A stretch of 64,000 bases of DNA from Streptomyces sp. NBC_01276 (GCF_041435355.1 NZ_CP108442.1:5826501-5890500); one strand, 5' to 3'. Positions 16,511 through 25,515 are shown, numbered from the stretch's first letter. Made by a program: numbers and translations. The notes: generated by a model not told the origin, from the sequence alone.

Positions 16511-17989
16511 ATGTCCGCAGAGCCGCACCCCACGCTGCCGCCGGTACGGCTGCACTCCGATGCGGAGCTGGCCCGCGACGCCCTCGTCGCACCGCTGTTC
16601 GCCCGCGCCGTACGCCTCGCCCGCTGGGCCGGGCCCGACACCCGTGTCGACGTCGGCGGCGAACTCGTTGCCCGGCAGCTGGCCGAGGCCGTGGCACTGC
16701 TCGGCCTCGACGCCGACGACGAGGACAGCCCCGGCCACGCGGCCCAGGCCTGGCGGGTCGCCGTGGACACCGGCCTGGTCGACGTGACGGAGCCGGAGGA
16801 GGACGTCGAGGGCGGCGGCGACGGCGCCGAGCCCGAGTACGGCACCGCCGCCCCCGGGGAGGACCTCGCCCTGGTCGCCGACGGCGCGCCCGGCGACGTG
16901 CTCGACCTGTGGCTCGCGGCCCTGGACGCCGTCCTCGCCGACGCCGCCGTGCCCGACCTGGACGACCTCGTCGACGCCCTGGACGCGGGCGGCGAGATCG
17001 ACTTCGACCGGCTCGACTGGAACCCCCAGCGCGAGGCCGACTTCCTCGACGGGGTCCTCGCCAACCTCTACCTGCTCACCGTCAGCGAGGGCGGTGCGGG
17101 CGAGGGGCCGGTGCCGCTTCCGGTGCTCGCCGCCTCGATGATCGTGCCCGACGACATGGGCGACCCCACCGACGCGGTCCTGGAGCAGGTCTCGGAGGCG
17201 ATGATGCGCCTCGACGACCAGTTCCGGCAGCTGGAGCCCATCGGGCTGGTGGAGTTCCGCCCCGTCGACGAGGAGCTGATGACGGAGGCCGACGACCTCC
17301 CCGACACCGGTATCGAGGACGACGAGGACGTGTCCCGCTACGGGATGGTCCGGCTGACCCCGCTCGGCCTGTACGGCGTCCGCGCCCGCATGCTGGAGGC
17401 CGGGGTCGAGGCCCCCGCCCTCGGCGAATTCGCCGGCAAGGGCGCCGATGCCCTGCTCGACGCGGTCTCCTTCTACTCCGAGGACGCGGCGCAGGCCGAG
17501 ATCGAGCAGTGGCTGGCGGGGCGTGAACTGCCCGCCGCGGTCGCCGAGCTGCTCGCCGCGGCCCGCGGCGCAGACGAGGCCGCCCCGCTGCGCCGGCTGC
17601 GCTGCCAGCAGGCCCTGACCCCGGCCGGGCGGGAGGCCGAGCCGGCCGTCCGGGCCGTGCTGGACGACCCGGAGCTCGGCGGGCTCGCCCGGGTCTGGCT
17701 CGCCGAACACGGGGTGACCGACGTACCGGCGCCGGACCCGGAGATGGTGCTGTGGCTGACGGTCGACACCATCGCCGCGCAGCTCGCCGCGGACGGGGAG
17801 ACCGAGGAGCTGCCGCTGCTGATGCGGACGCTGACCGAGCACCACAACGAGTTCTTCGAGCTGGCATGGCGGGTCGAGCACCCCGCGACGGGGTACGTGC
17901 TGGAGGCCATGGGGCGGCTCCACCCCGACAAGAAGTCCTCGAAGGAGGCGCGCAAGGCCGCGTTCAAGGCCCGCTCCCGCCGGCCCTGA
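16511..17989 (+). CDS. Conserved hypothetical protein, paralogue of the gene at 47839
   Basis: 492 aa from ATG at 16511, preceded by GAGGAGA; an in-frame extension upstream to 16250 has poor support. It starts with a region containing ARAVRLARWAG, which matches ADAVRLARWAE in the gene at 47839. A very acidic stretch (about 95-125) and an Asp-rich middle follow. The C-terminal half carries alpha-helical repeats (LARVWLAEHGVTD, VLWLTVDTIAAQLA) that align with LLWLAEHDGVDPD and TWLWVDTAAAIA in the paralogue. It is cytoplasmic, with no catalytic motif recognised. It is probably a Streptomyces-type family of unknown function. Confidence 0.75.
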   Translation: MSAEPHPTLPPVRLHSDAELARDALVAPLFARAVRLARWAGPDTRVDVGGELVARQLAEAVALLGLDADDEDSPGHAAQAWRVAVDTGLVDVTEPEEDVEGGGDGAEPEYGTAAPGEDLALVADGAPGDVLDLWLAALDAVLADAAVPDLDDLVDALDAGGEIDFDRLDWNPQREADFLDGVLANLYLLTVSEGGAGEGPVPLPVLAASMIVPDDMGDPTDAVLEQVSEAMMRLDDQFRQLEPIGLVEFRPVDEELMTEADDLPDTGIEDDEDVSRYGMVRLTPLGLYGVRARMLEAGVEAPALGEFAGKGADALLDAVSFYSEDAAQAEIEQWLAGRELPAAVAELLAAARGADEAAPLRRLRCQQALTPAGREAEPAVRAVLDDPELGGLARVWLAEHGVTDVPAPDPEMVLWLTVDTIAAQLAADGETEELPLLMRTLTEHHNEFFELAWRVEHPATGYVLEAMGRLHPDKKSSKEARKAAFKARSRRP

Positions 17990-18184
17990 CCGGTCCGGCC
18001 GGGTCAGGGCCGGGACGCGGGCCCTGACCCGGCGGCGGAAGGCGTGGGGCGCCCAGGGGCTCCGGCCGGTTCGGGGGTCCCGGCCGGGCCGGGCGTCCGG
18101 GCGGCCGGTGCACAACCAGCCGTTCGAGTGGCCGGAGTACGCCATTCCGGCCACCGGCAAGGGGTCGGCTCCGCTTTCGGGGTA

Positions 18185-18206
18185 GTTCAGCCGCCGTTCA
18201 CGTACG
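18185..18206 (+). promoter_or_regulatory. PHO box (PhoP-binding direct repeats) before phoX-like gene
   Basis: Two adjoining 11-bp units, GTTCAGCCGCC (18185-18195) and GTTCACGTACG (18196-18206). Streptomyces PHO boxes are tandem 11-bp repeats with a GTTCA core, so this fits a PhoR-PhoP site. It ends 63 bp before the start of a secreted PhoX-family phosphatase. The rest of the 280-bp gap (17990-18269) shows nothing else clear. Confidence 0.7.
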
Positions 18207-18269
18207 GGCGGGAGCGTGTGCGCCGACGACCGTACGTCAGGCGCACCCCCTCCCCACCCTGGAGACCCG

Positions 18270-19718
18270 ATGCCCCTCAGCCGCAGAGACTTCACCGCCC
18301 GTACCGTCATCGCGGGAGCGGGTGTCGCCCTCACCGGAACGGTCGGCGCCCTGGCCACCGCCCCCGGGGCCCTGGCCGCCGACGACGGCCCCGGCGCGAA
18401 CGGGCACGACGAGCACGGCCGCCCCCACGGCCCCGGCTACGGCCCGCTCCTGCCGGACCCCGCCGGACTCCTCGCGCTCCCGGCCGGGTTCACCTACCGC
18501 GTGATCACCCACAGCGGTGTCACCACCCTCGAAACCGGCGAGAGCACCCCGTCCAACCACGACGGGACGGCCACGTTCGAGGGACACCGCGGGGTCACCC
18601 TCCTCGTCAACAACCACGAGCTGAAGGGGCCGCGCGCGAACTGGGCGCACCCCGTCCCGCTCACCGAAGGCCTGGTCTACGATCCGGCCGCGGCCGGCGG
18701 CTGCACCGTCGTCGAGGTCCGGCGCGGCGGCGAGGTCGCCGAATGGGTGGGCATCGCCGGTACGTCGACCAACTGCGCCGGCGGGGCCACCCCCTGGGAC
18801 ACCTGGCTGACCTGCGAGGAGACCGAGGACCTGGCCGGCAAGAACGGCATGACCAAGGACCACGGCTACGTCTTCGAGGTCGACCCCAACGACCGCCGGG
18901 CCAACCGTGACCCGAAGCCGGTCAAGGCGTTCGGACGGTACGCCCACGAGGCCGTGGTCATCGACCCGCGCCAGGGTCACGCCTACCTGACCGAGGACGC
19001 CTCCGGTCCCAACGGGCTGCTCTACCGCTGGACCCCGCCGCAGGGCTTCCGGCACGGGCGCGGCAGACTCCGTACGCTCGCGGCCGACGCCGGGGTGCTC
19101 GCGGCCGCCAAGTGCTTCGACTCCTCCGGCCGGTTCGTGGACGACCTCTCGCGCGCCACGAAGACCGGCACCGTGTACGGGGTCGACTGGGTGGCGGTCG
19201 CCGACCGCGACGCGCGGACCGTCCCGGTGCGCAAGCAGTTCGCCGCGGGCGCCGTGACCCGGGCGCGCAAGCTGGAGGGGATGTGGTGGGCTGACGGGGG
19301 CGCGTACTTCGTGTCCTCCTACGCGCGGGAGGAGAGCCCGGGCGCCGCGCACGACGGCCAGGTGTGGTTCTACGATCCGAAGCGGCGCACCATCCGCCTC
19401 GTCGTCCTGATCGGGGTGAACGCCGCCCCGGGGGCGGACGGCGGCTACGACGGCCCCGACAACATCACCGTGTCGCCGTACGGCGGCCTGGTCATCGCCG
19501 AGGACGGCAGCGGTCTGCAGCACCTGCTCGGGGCGACCGAGTCGGGCCGGGTCTACCCGCTGGCGCGCAACGAGCTGAACATCGGCACCGCCGAGGCGCC
19601 CGAGTACTCGGAGTTCACCGGGGTCTGCTTCTCCCCCGACGGCCGCACCCTGTACGCCAACATCCAGGAGCCCGGCATCATGCTGGCCGTGACCGGCCCC
19701 TGGCGGCGCGACCGCTGA
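18270..19718 (+). CDS. PhoX-family (DUF839) secreted phosphatase
   Basis: 482 aa. The N-terminus MPLSRRDFTARTVIAGAGVA has a twin-arginine signal (SRRDFT), and the likely cleavage follows ALA near residue 36. The mature part matches PhoX/DUF839 beta-propeller phosphatases: LPAGFTYRVITHSG, STPSNHDGTATF, LLVNNHEL, NCAGGATPWDTWLTCEE, LYRWTPP and NITVSPYGGLVIAEDG. These enzymes use calcium and iron and release phosphate outside the cell. A PHO box upstream points to induction at low phosphate. ATG at 18270 follows GGAGACCCG. Confidence 0.88.
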   Translation: MPLSRRDFTARTVIAGAGVALTGTVGALATAPGALAADDGPGANGHDEHGRPHGPGYGPLLPDPAGLLALPAGFTYRVITHSGVTTLETGESTPSNHDGTATFEGHRGVTLLVNNHELKGPRANWAHPVPLTEGLVYDPAAAGGCTVVEVRRGGEVAEWVGIAGTSTNCAGGATPWDTWLTCEETEDLAGKNGMTKDHGYVFEVDPNDRRANRDPKPVKAFGRYAHEAVVIDPRQGHAYLTEDASGPNGLLYRWTPPQGFRHGRGRLRTLAADAGVLAAAKCFDSSGRFVDDLSRATKTGTVYGVDWVAVADRDARTVPVRKQFAAGAVTRARKLEGMWWADGGAYFVSSYAREESPGAAHDGQVWFYDPKRRTIRLVVLIGVNAAPGADGGYDGPDNITVSPYGGLVIAEDGSGLQHLLGATESGRVYPLARNELNIGTAEAPEYSEFTGVCFSPDGRTLYANIQEPGIMLAVTGPWRRDR

Positions 19719-19764
19719 GGCAGGGCCCGGGCGCCGGCGCCGTACGGCCCGACCGCGGACGCCG

Positions 19765-19794
19765 TGGGGCTCCGCCCGTCCGGGCGGGGCCTCA
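19765..19794. terminator. Hairpin between convergent genes
   Basis: Stem of CCGCCC with GGGCGG (loop GTCC), extended outward by mostly paired G/C bases from about 19765 to 19794. It lies between the phoX-like gene and the convergent small gene and overlaps the stop of the latter. Confidence 0.45.
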
Positions 19795-19968
19795 CCGGTC
19801 CGCGCAGACCTCCGCACGGGAGGCCGCGGCCCATTCCTCCAGCAGGAACTCGTACGCCTCCGAGGGCCACTCCTCGTCCACCCGGGTCTCGACAAGCAGC
19901 CGTATCGCCTCGTTCGCCTCGGCGGCGGACGGGCGCGCGGGGCCAGCGGGCCGGAGTGTGTTCTGCAT
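19792..19968 (-). CDS. Small conserved hypothetical protein
   Basis: 58 aa from ATG at 19968 (MQNTLRPAGPARPSAAEANE), with a longer in-frame start at 20022 possible. The body AIRLLVETRVDEEWPSEAYEFLLEEWAAA is amphipathic and acidic, like a small soluble helical protein. No ribosome site is obvious. No function known. Confidence 0.5.
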   Translation of the reverse strand: MQNTLRPAGPARPSAAEANEAIRLLVETRVDEEWPSEAYEFLLEEWAAASRAEVCADR

Positions 19969-20080
19969 GGGTTCAAGGCTACGGGCGGGCACTGACAGCC
20001 ACCTCCGGATTACGCGTGGCATCCATCACCCGGTGGCGCTTCCCCGAGTGCCCGGTCGCGTCATGTGCCCGCCCACCTGC

Positions 20081-21340
20081 TCAGAGTGCCTGCGAGGCGG
20101 GCTTGACCATGCCGCGCACTGTGCGGGACTTCACAAAGTCGCCCATGGCCGTCATCTCCCATTCCCCGGAGAACTGCTTGATCAACTTGGCCATCATGAC
20201 CCCGGTCTGCGGCTCGGCGCTCGTGAGGTCGAAGCGCACCAGCTCCTCGCCGCTCGCCGCGTCGATGAGCCGGCAGTAGGCCTTGGCGACCTCGGTGAAC
20301 TTCTGGCCGGAGAAGGAGTTCACCGTGAAGACCAGGCCGGTGGCCTCGGCGGGCAGCCGGCCGAGGTCCACGACGATCACCTCGTCGTCCCCGGCGCCCT
20401 CGCCGGTGAGGTTGTCGCCCGAGTGCTTGATCGCGCCGCCCAGGATGGAGAGCTTGCCGAAGTAGCAGCTGTCGATGTGGTTGCGCTGCGGGCCGTAGGC
20501 GATGACGGAGGCGTCGAGGTCGATGTCGGCGCCGCGGAACGCGGGCTCCCAGCCGAGGCCCATCTTGACCTGGGAGAGCAGCGGGCGCCCGCCCTTGACC
20601 AGGGAGACCGTCTGGTTCTTCTGGAGGCTGACCCGGCCCTTGTCGAGGTTGATCTTCCCGGCGCCGGCCGGGGCGGTGGCGGGCGCGGCCGGCGGGGCGG
20701 CGGGCGTCGCGGACCCGTCGGCGGCCGGACCGCCGAGCCAGGGGGAGACCGGGTGCGAGACCGAGGGTGCGGGAGGCGCGGGAGGTGCGGGGGGCACCGG
20801 CGGGGCGGCGGGGGCCGCGGCCGCGGGGGCGGCCGGTTCCTCGTCCACGGAGACCCCGAAGTCCGTCGCGATGCCGGCGAGGCCGTTGGCGTACCCCTGG
20901 CCGACCGCGCGGACCTTCCACACGCCGCCGCGCTGGTAGACCTCGACGACCACGAGGGCGGTCTCCGGGCCCAGCCGCGGCGGGGTGAAGGTGGCGATCA
21001 CCGCTCCGGACGCCGCGTCCCGCACGGTGGCGGTGGGCTCGATGCCCTGGAAGGTCTGCCCGGCGGCATCGGGGCTGGCCGTGACCACGATGCGCTCGAT
21101 GCCGGAAGGCAGCGCGCCGGTGTCCACGGTGATGGAGTCCGGCGCCGCCCCGCCACCGGACCGGTAGCTGACACCGGGCCCGGACGGCTGGTTGTAGAAG
21201 ATGAAATCGGCGTCGGAACGCACCTTGCCGTCCGCCGCGAGGAGGAGGCCCGACACGTCGAGCCGCACCGGGGCGGCCACGTCCACCGTCACGCCGACGG
21301 TGTTGAGCGGCAGGTTGGAACCAGGGGTCATAGCGGTCAT
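20081..21340 (-). CDS. Double TerD-domain protein
   Basis: 419 aa. Two TerD domains are joined by a long Ala/Pro linker. The first, residues about 5-165, has LPLNTVGVTVDV, DADFIFYNQPSGPGVSY and VVVEVYQRGGVWKVRAVGQG. The linker (about 170-230) is nearly all Pro, Ala and Gly. The second domain, about 230-415, has INLDKGRVSLQKNQTVSL, GLGWEP, IDLDASVIAYG, HSGDNLTGEGAGDDE and SGEWEMTAMGDF. TerD proteins bind calcium and belong to tellurite-resistance and stress systems; the Asp-rich loops are kept in the second domain. ATG at 21340, or the internal MTPGSNLPL start at 21331. No other ter gene is adjacent. Confidence 0.9.
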   Translation of the reverse strand: MTAMTPGSNLPLNTVGVTVDVAAPVRLDVSGLLLAADGKVRSDADFIFYNQPSGPGVSYRSGGGAAPDSITVDTGALPSGIERIVVTASPDAAGQTFQGIEPTATVRDAASGAVIATFTPPRLGPETALVVVEVYQRGGVWKVRAVGQGYANGLAGIATDFGVSVDEEPAAPAAAAPAAPPVPPAPPAPPAPSVSHPVSPWLGGPAADGSATPAAPPAAPATAPAGAGKINLDKGRVSLQKNQTVSLVKGGRPLLSQVKMGLGWEPAFRGADIDLDASVIAYGPQRNHIDSCYFGKLSILGGAIKHSGDNLTGEGAGDDEVIVVDLGRLPAEATGLVFTVNSFSGQKFTEVAKAYCRLIDAASGEELVRFDLTSAEPQTGVMMAKLIKQFSGEWEMTAMGDFVKSRTVRGMVKPASQAL

Positions 21341-21406
21341 GCCCGGAGAACGACCGGAGCCGCTTTGCCGTTCCCTTACCCTCGCGGGAGATTCCCGGAG
21401 GCCGGG

Positions 21407-21628
21407 TCAGCGCCGGTTGCGGGGGTGGTCGCGTGCCGTGCGCTCGTTGCCGAACTTGTACGAGCCCGTCCAGCGGGCCATCACCAGCTGGGAGTCACCG
21501 GACTCCACCTCGGCCAGGAACTTGTCGGCCCGGCCACCGCGCAGGGTGCCCGCGGCGCGGCCCTGGTGCGTGATGACGACGGTGCGGTCGTGGCGTACCT
21601 CGTACGTGAACCCGTGCGGCTTCGGCAT
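21407..21628 (-). CDS. Small conserved hypothetical protein
   Basis: 73 aa from ATG at 21628 (MPKPHGFTYEVRHDRTVVIT); an upstream in-frame start at 21664 would add a less typical Pro-rich N-terminus. The sequence is basic and soluble, predicted mainly beta strand (VVITHQGRAAGTL, LVMARWTGSYKFG). It is similar in style to small Streptomyces proteins of unknown function. It lies between the TerD gene and the aldehyde dehydrogenase on the same strand. Confidence 0.55.
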   Translation of the reverse strand: MPKPHGFTYEVRHDRTVVITHQGRAAGTLRGGRADKFLAEVESGDSQLVMARWTGSYKFGNERTARDHPRNRR

Positions 21629-21713
21629 GCGCGCAGCCTGCCCCGCCGACGGCGGGGCGGGCAACGGATTTAGCGGCCCCGGCCCGGCCCGGGGCGCGCC
21701 CGCGGCCGTGGGC

Positions 21714-23258
21714 TCAGCGCTCCCCTCCGGTCACCCGGCGGGGCAGTCCCAGGGGATTGGCCTCGCGCAGCTCCGGCGGGAGCAGCGCGTCCGGGACGGA
21801 CTGGTACGCCACCGGGCGCAGCCAGCGCTCGATCGCGGTGCCGCCGACGGAGGTGGAGTGGGAGGTGGCCGCCGGGTAGGGGCCGCCGTGGTGCTGGGCC
21901 GGGGCCACCGCGACCCCGGTCGGCCAGCCGTTCACCACGATCCGCCCGGCCAGCTCCGTGACCTGCCCGATCAGTTCGGCGGCCGACGGGGAGCCGGCCG
22001 GGCCCGGGGCGCCCTCGGTCTCGGCGGCGGACAGGTGGAGGGTGGCGCTCAGGTTGCCGCCGAGCCGGGCCAGCACCTCGGTCGCCTCGCGCGGGTCGGC
22101 GTAGCGGACGACGACCGTCACCGGGCCGAAGCACTCCTCCAGGAGCACCTCGTGGGGGCCGCCCTCCAGGAGGGTCGCGGCCGGGACGCTCAGGTAGCCC
22201 GCGCCGACGGAGTGCTCCCCGCCGGGGCCCGGGAGGACGGGGGCCGTGACGCCGGGCAGCGCGGCCCGCTCGCGGACGCCGGCGAGGAAGTTCTCCCGCA
22301 TCCGGTGGTCCAGCAGTACCCCCGGTCCGGTCTCCCCGAGGGACTTCCCGAGCCTGCCGGCGAGCCGGTCGCCGTCGGGGCCCTCGGGGACCAGGACCAG
22401 GCCCGGCTTGACGCAGAACTGGCCCACCCCGAGGGTGACCGCGCCCGCGAGGCCGCCACCGATCTCCTCGGCGCCCTCGGCGGCGGCCGCCGGGGTGATC
22501 ACGACGGGGTTGAGGGAGCCGAGTTCGCCGTGGAAGGGGATGGGGACCGGCCGGGCCGCGGCCGCGTCGAACAGGGCCCGTCCGCCCCGCAGGGATCCGG
22601 TGAACCCGGCCGCGGTGACGAGGGGGTGGCGGACCAGCTCCAGCCCGGCGTCGAAGCCGTGCACGACGTGCACCACCTCGGGCGGCAGCCCGCTCGCCTC
22701 CGCGGCCCGGCGCAGCAGCGCGGCGCACAGCTCGGAGGTGGCCGGGTGGTCGGGGTGGGCCTTGACGACCACGGGGCAGCCGGCGGCGAGGGCGCTGGCC
22801 GTGTCCCCGCCGGGGACGGAGAAGGCGAGCGGGAAGTTGGAGGCGGCGTAGACGGCGACCACGCCGAGCGGCACCTTGTACCGGCGCAGTTCGGGGCGCG
22901 GCGGGGTGAGCGTGGCGTCGGCGCGGTCGATGCGGACGTCGAGGTGGGAGCCCTCCTCGACGGAGTCCGCGAAGGCCCGCAGCTGGCCGGTGGTGCGGGC
23001 GAGTTCGCCGGTGAGGCGGGCCTGGCCGAGCGCGGTCTCGGCGTCGGCGGTCTCGACGACCAGGGGGCCGGCCTCGTCGAGCAGGTCGGCGGCGGTGCGC
23101 AGGAAGGCGACGCGGGTGGTGCGGTCGGCCAGGGCGGCGCGGGCGGAGTGCGCCGCGCGGACGGCCCGGTCCACGTCCGGGGGTGTCGCTTCGGTGGTGA
23201 CCTCTTCGCGCTGCTTCCCGGTGCGGGGGTCCACACTCCAGACTGGTGTCGCTGCCAT
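21714..23258 (-). CDS. Aldehyde dehydrogenase, alpha-ketoglutaric semialdehyde type
   Basis: 514 aa NADP-dependent ALDH. The catalytic cysteine is C282 in GVGQFCVKPG, and the general base is E245 in FHGELGSLNPV, which is typical of 2,5-dioxopentanoate dehydrogenases. VYAASNFPLAFSVPGGDTASALA (split around residue 140) is the cofactor-binding start. These enzymes make 2-oxoglutarate in sugar-acid or hydroxyproline degradation. ATG at 23258 has AGGAGG ten bases upstream. It is divergent from an IclR regulator, with an inverted repeat in the shared promoter region. Confidence 0.88.
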   Translation of the reverse strand: MAATPVWSVDPRTGKQREEVTTEATPPDVDRAVRAAHSARAALADRTTRVAFLRTAADLLDEAGPLVVETADAETALGQARLTGELARTTGQLRAFADSVEEGSHLDVRIDRADATLTPPRPELRRYKVPLGVVAVYAASNFPLAFSVPGGDTASALAAGCPVVVKAHPDHPATSELCAALLRRAAEASGLPPEVVHVVHGFDAGLELVRHPLVTAAGFTGSLRGGRALFDAAAARPVPIPFHGELGSLNPVVITPAAAAEGAEEIGGGLAGAVTLGVGQFCVKPGLVLVPEGPDGDRLAGRLGKSLGETGPGVLLDHRMRENFLAGVRERAALPGVTAPVLPGPGGEHSVGAGYLSVPAATLLEGGPHEVLLEECFGPVTVVVRYADPREATEVLARLGGNLSATLHLSAAETEGAPGPAGSPSAAELIGQVTELAGRIVVNGWPTGVAVAPAQHHGGPYPAATSHSTSVGGTAIERWLRPVAYQSVPDALLPPELREANPLGLPRRVTGGER

Positions 23259-23278
23259 GGCCCGCTGCCTCCTGGATC

Positions 23279-23294
23279 GTTCAGTATTCTGAAC
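23279..23294. promoter_or_regulatory. Inverted repeat between the aldehyde dehydrogenase and IclR genes
   Basis: GTTCAGTATTCTGAAC: perfect 6-bp arms GTTCAG and CTGAAC around TATT. It lies 21 bp upstream of the dehydrogenase start and about 100 bp before the IclR gene. Autoregulation by the IclR protein is inferred from position. Confidence 0.6.
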
Positions 23295-23395
23295 GCCGTT
23301 CCGGTGGATGAATGATCACTTCTGCTGCGGACTCTATTTCCGCGTCCACCGCGTGACAAGTGGCGATCAGAGCCGACCAGAGGGGAAGCAGGCGC

Positions 23396-24232
23396 ATGAC
23401 GACAGCCGAGACGGGTGAGACTGGCAGGACAGACGTGACGGGGCAGACTGGCGGGACGGCTGAGACGGGGGAGGCGGCCGGGGCGGCGCCCGTGAAGTCG
23501 GCGGTGCGCACGGTGCTGCTGCTGGAGCACTTCGCTGCCCGGCCGGGACTGCACAGCCTCGCCGACATCCAGAACGACCTCTCCCTGCCCAAGTCCAGCC
23601 TCTACATGCTGCTGCGCACCCTGGTGAACCTGGGCTGGGTGGAGACGGACGCCACCGGCACCCGGTACGGCATCGGCGTACGGGCCCTGCTCGTCGGCAG
23701 CTCGTACATCGACGGGGACGAGGTGGTGGCGGCGGCCCGCCCCACCCTGGACCGGCTCTCGGACGACACCACCGAGACCATCCACCTGGCCCGGATGGAC
23801 GGGACCAGCGTGGTGTACCTCGCGACCCGGCAGTCCCAGCACTACCTGCGGCCCTTCACCCGGGTCGGGCGGCGGCTGCCGGTGCACTCGACCGCGCTCG
23901 GCAAGGCGCTGCTGGCCACGCACACCGACGAGGAGGTGCGCAGGCTGCTGCCCCGGCGGCTGGAGGCGGTCACGCAGCACACCATCACCGACCGGGAGCA
24001 ACTGGTCGAGGAGCTGGCGCTGGTGCGGGAGCAGGGGTACGCGCTGGACCGCGAGGAGAACACCCTCGGGCTGCGCTGCTTCGGGGTGGCCGTGCCGTAC
24101 CGGACGCCGGCGCGGGACGCGGTGAGCTGCTCGGTGCCGGTGGCGCGGCTGACGCCGGGGCACGAACAGCTGATCAAAGCGGCGCTGTTCGAGGCGCGGG
24201 ACCGGCTGTCGGTGGTGACGCGGCGGATGTGA
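23396..24232 (+). CDS. IclR family transcriptional regulator
   Basis: 278 aa from ATG at 23396 (preceded by AGGGGAAGCA). The N-terminal region of about 40 residues is Gly/Thr/Glu-rich and low-complexity. The winged helix (about 45-105) contains LADIQNDLSLPKSSLYMLLRTLVNLGWV, and the IclR effector domain contains RLPVHSTALGKALLA (about 165) and GYALDREENTLGLRCFGVAV. It is divergent from an aldehyde dehydrogenase and probably controls it in response to a sugar-acid or hydroxyproline-type catabolite (inference). Confidence 0.9.
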   Translation: MTTAETGETGRTDVTGQTGGTAETGEAAGAAPVKSAVRTVLLLEHFAARPGLHSLADIQNDLSLPKSSLYMLLRTLVNLGWVETDATGTRYGIGVRALLVGSSYIDGDEVVAAARPTLDRLSDDTTETIHLARMDGTSVVYLATRQSQHYLRPFTRVGRRLPVHSTALGKALLATHTDEEVRRLLPRRLEAVTQHTITDREQLVEELALVREQGYALDREENTLGLRCFGVAVPYRTPARDAVSCSVPVARLTPGHEQLIKAALFEARDRLSVVTRRM

Positions 24233-24393
24233 GCGGGTCCCCGGGGCGGACGGTTGCCCGGGTGGGGGCGTGCGGGTGGGGCGTGCGGTGGGCGGTGGTG
24301 CGCTGCGGACGTGTGGGTTCCTCCCCCGGGTGGGGGAGACGGATCACCTTCGTGGGGGAGGTGGCGGGGCGCCGCGCACGGGACCGTTGGGAC

Positions 24394-25377
24394 ATGACCA
24401 CACGAGCGGCGCAGACAACGGCCCCGACGCGGCCGACGGCTCCCCACCCGGGGGCCGGGCGGCGGATCCTGGCGGGCGCGGCCCTGGCCGCCACCCTGCC
24501 GTACCTCACCCTCAAGGCGGCCTGGGTGGCCGGGAGCCATCTCGGCATACCGGAGGACAGCATCCTGCTGAAGCCCGGGCTGTTCTTCACGGTCGCCAAC
24601 TCCGTGACGCTGGCGATGGACGCCTGCGTGATCCTGCTCGTGCTGGTGCTCACCCGCCCCTGGGGCATGCGGGTGCCGTCCTGGCTGCTGACCCTGCCGG
24701 TCTTCGTCGCCACCGGGCTGCTCACCCCGATCGTCCTCGGCTACCCCTCCCAACTCCTCGTCAAGGCCCTGGGCATGGGCGCGGACGAGCGGGTCCGGGC
24801 CGCGTCGAAGCCCTTCCTCGAACCCTGGGTGTTCGTGGTCGTCTACAGCGGCTTCATCATCCAGGCGGTCGCCCTGGCCGGACTGTTCGTCCCCTACGCG
24901 CGCAAGCGCTGGGGCGGCCTCTGGCAGGGCGCGGCCGGCCGGCGGCTCCCGTCTCCCACGGGGGTGGTGGCGGGAGCCGCGGCGGTGTGCGCCGCGGCCG
25001 TGGGCGCGGCGGACCTGTACTGGGCCTTCGGGGGGAGCGCCGGGCTCTCCGCGCACCAGGCCGCGGTGTACTCGGCGGAGACGGGAGTGGTGTCCGCGGC
25101 CCACACGGTCTGCGCGTTCGCGGCCGCCGCGGGGGCGCTGCTGCTGGCCCGCGGCGGGAGGGGCCGTGCGGACCTGCGGCTGGCCCTCGCCTGGATCGGC
25201 GCGGGCGCGACGTTCAGCTGGGGGACGTGGATGCTGCTCTCGGCCCTGGGGCCGCAGCTCGACTCGGGCGACGGGGCCACCCTGGCGGTCACTCTGACCT
25301 ACGCTGGCCAGATGATCACCGGGCTGCTCTCGGCCGGAGTCCTCATACGGTTCCTGAGGTCCCGCCGGACCGCCTGA
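24394..25377 (+). CDS. Multi-pass membrane protein upstream of a two-component system
   Basis: 327 aa from ATG at 24394 (MTTRAAQTTAPTRPT). About eight hydrophobic segments follow a short polar N-terminus, including LGIPEDSILLKPGLFFTVAN and LVLVLTRPWGMRVPSWLLT. No known family recognised with confidence. It is 138 bp before the histidine kinase on the same strand and could be a membrane partner or target of it (inference). The upstream 161 bp is very G-rich and contains a CTCCCCC/GGGGGAG hairpin near 24323. Confidence 0.7.
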   Translation: MTTRAAQTTAPTRPTAPHPGAGRRILAGAALAATLPYLTLKAAWVAGSHLGIPEDSILLKPGLFFTVANSVTLAMDACVILLVLVLTRPWGMRVPSWLLTLPVFVATGLLTPIVLGYPSQLLVKALGMGADERVRAASKPFLEPWVFVVVYSGFIIQAVALAGLFVPYARKRWGGLWQGAAGRRLPSPTGVVAGAAAVCAAAVGAADLYWAFGGSAGLSAHQAAVYSAETGVVSAAHTVCAFAAAAGALLLARGGRGRADLRLALAWIGAGATFSWGTWMLLSALGPQLDSGDGATLAVTLTYAGQMITGLLSAGVLIRFLRSRRTA

Positions 25378-25515
25378 GGCGGCGCGGACGCCCGTGGCCG
25401 GGGACGGAGCCCGGGGCCCGGGCCGGTGGCCGAGGGCGGAGCACCGGGGGACGGAGCACCGGGGGACGGGGCGGAGCGGGGCCGTGCGGGGCGGGCGCGA
25501 GCGATCGGGGGAGTG

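Noticed and set aside
23299..23393. Long-range CGGTGGA/TCCACCG inverted repeat downstream of the IclR operator
   Set aside because: The arms are 7 bp with about 36 bases between, too common in such G+C-rich DNA to support a function.
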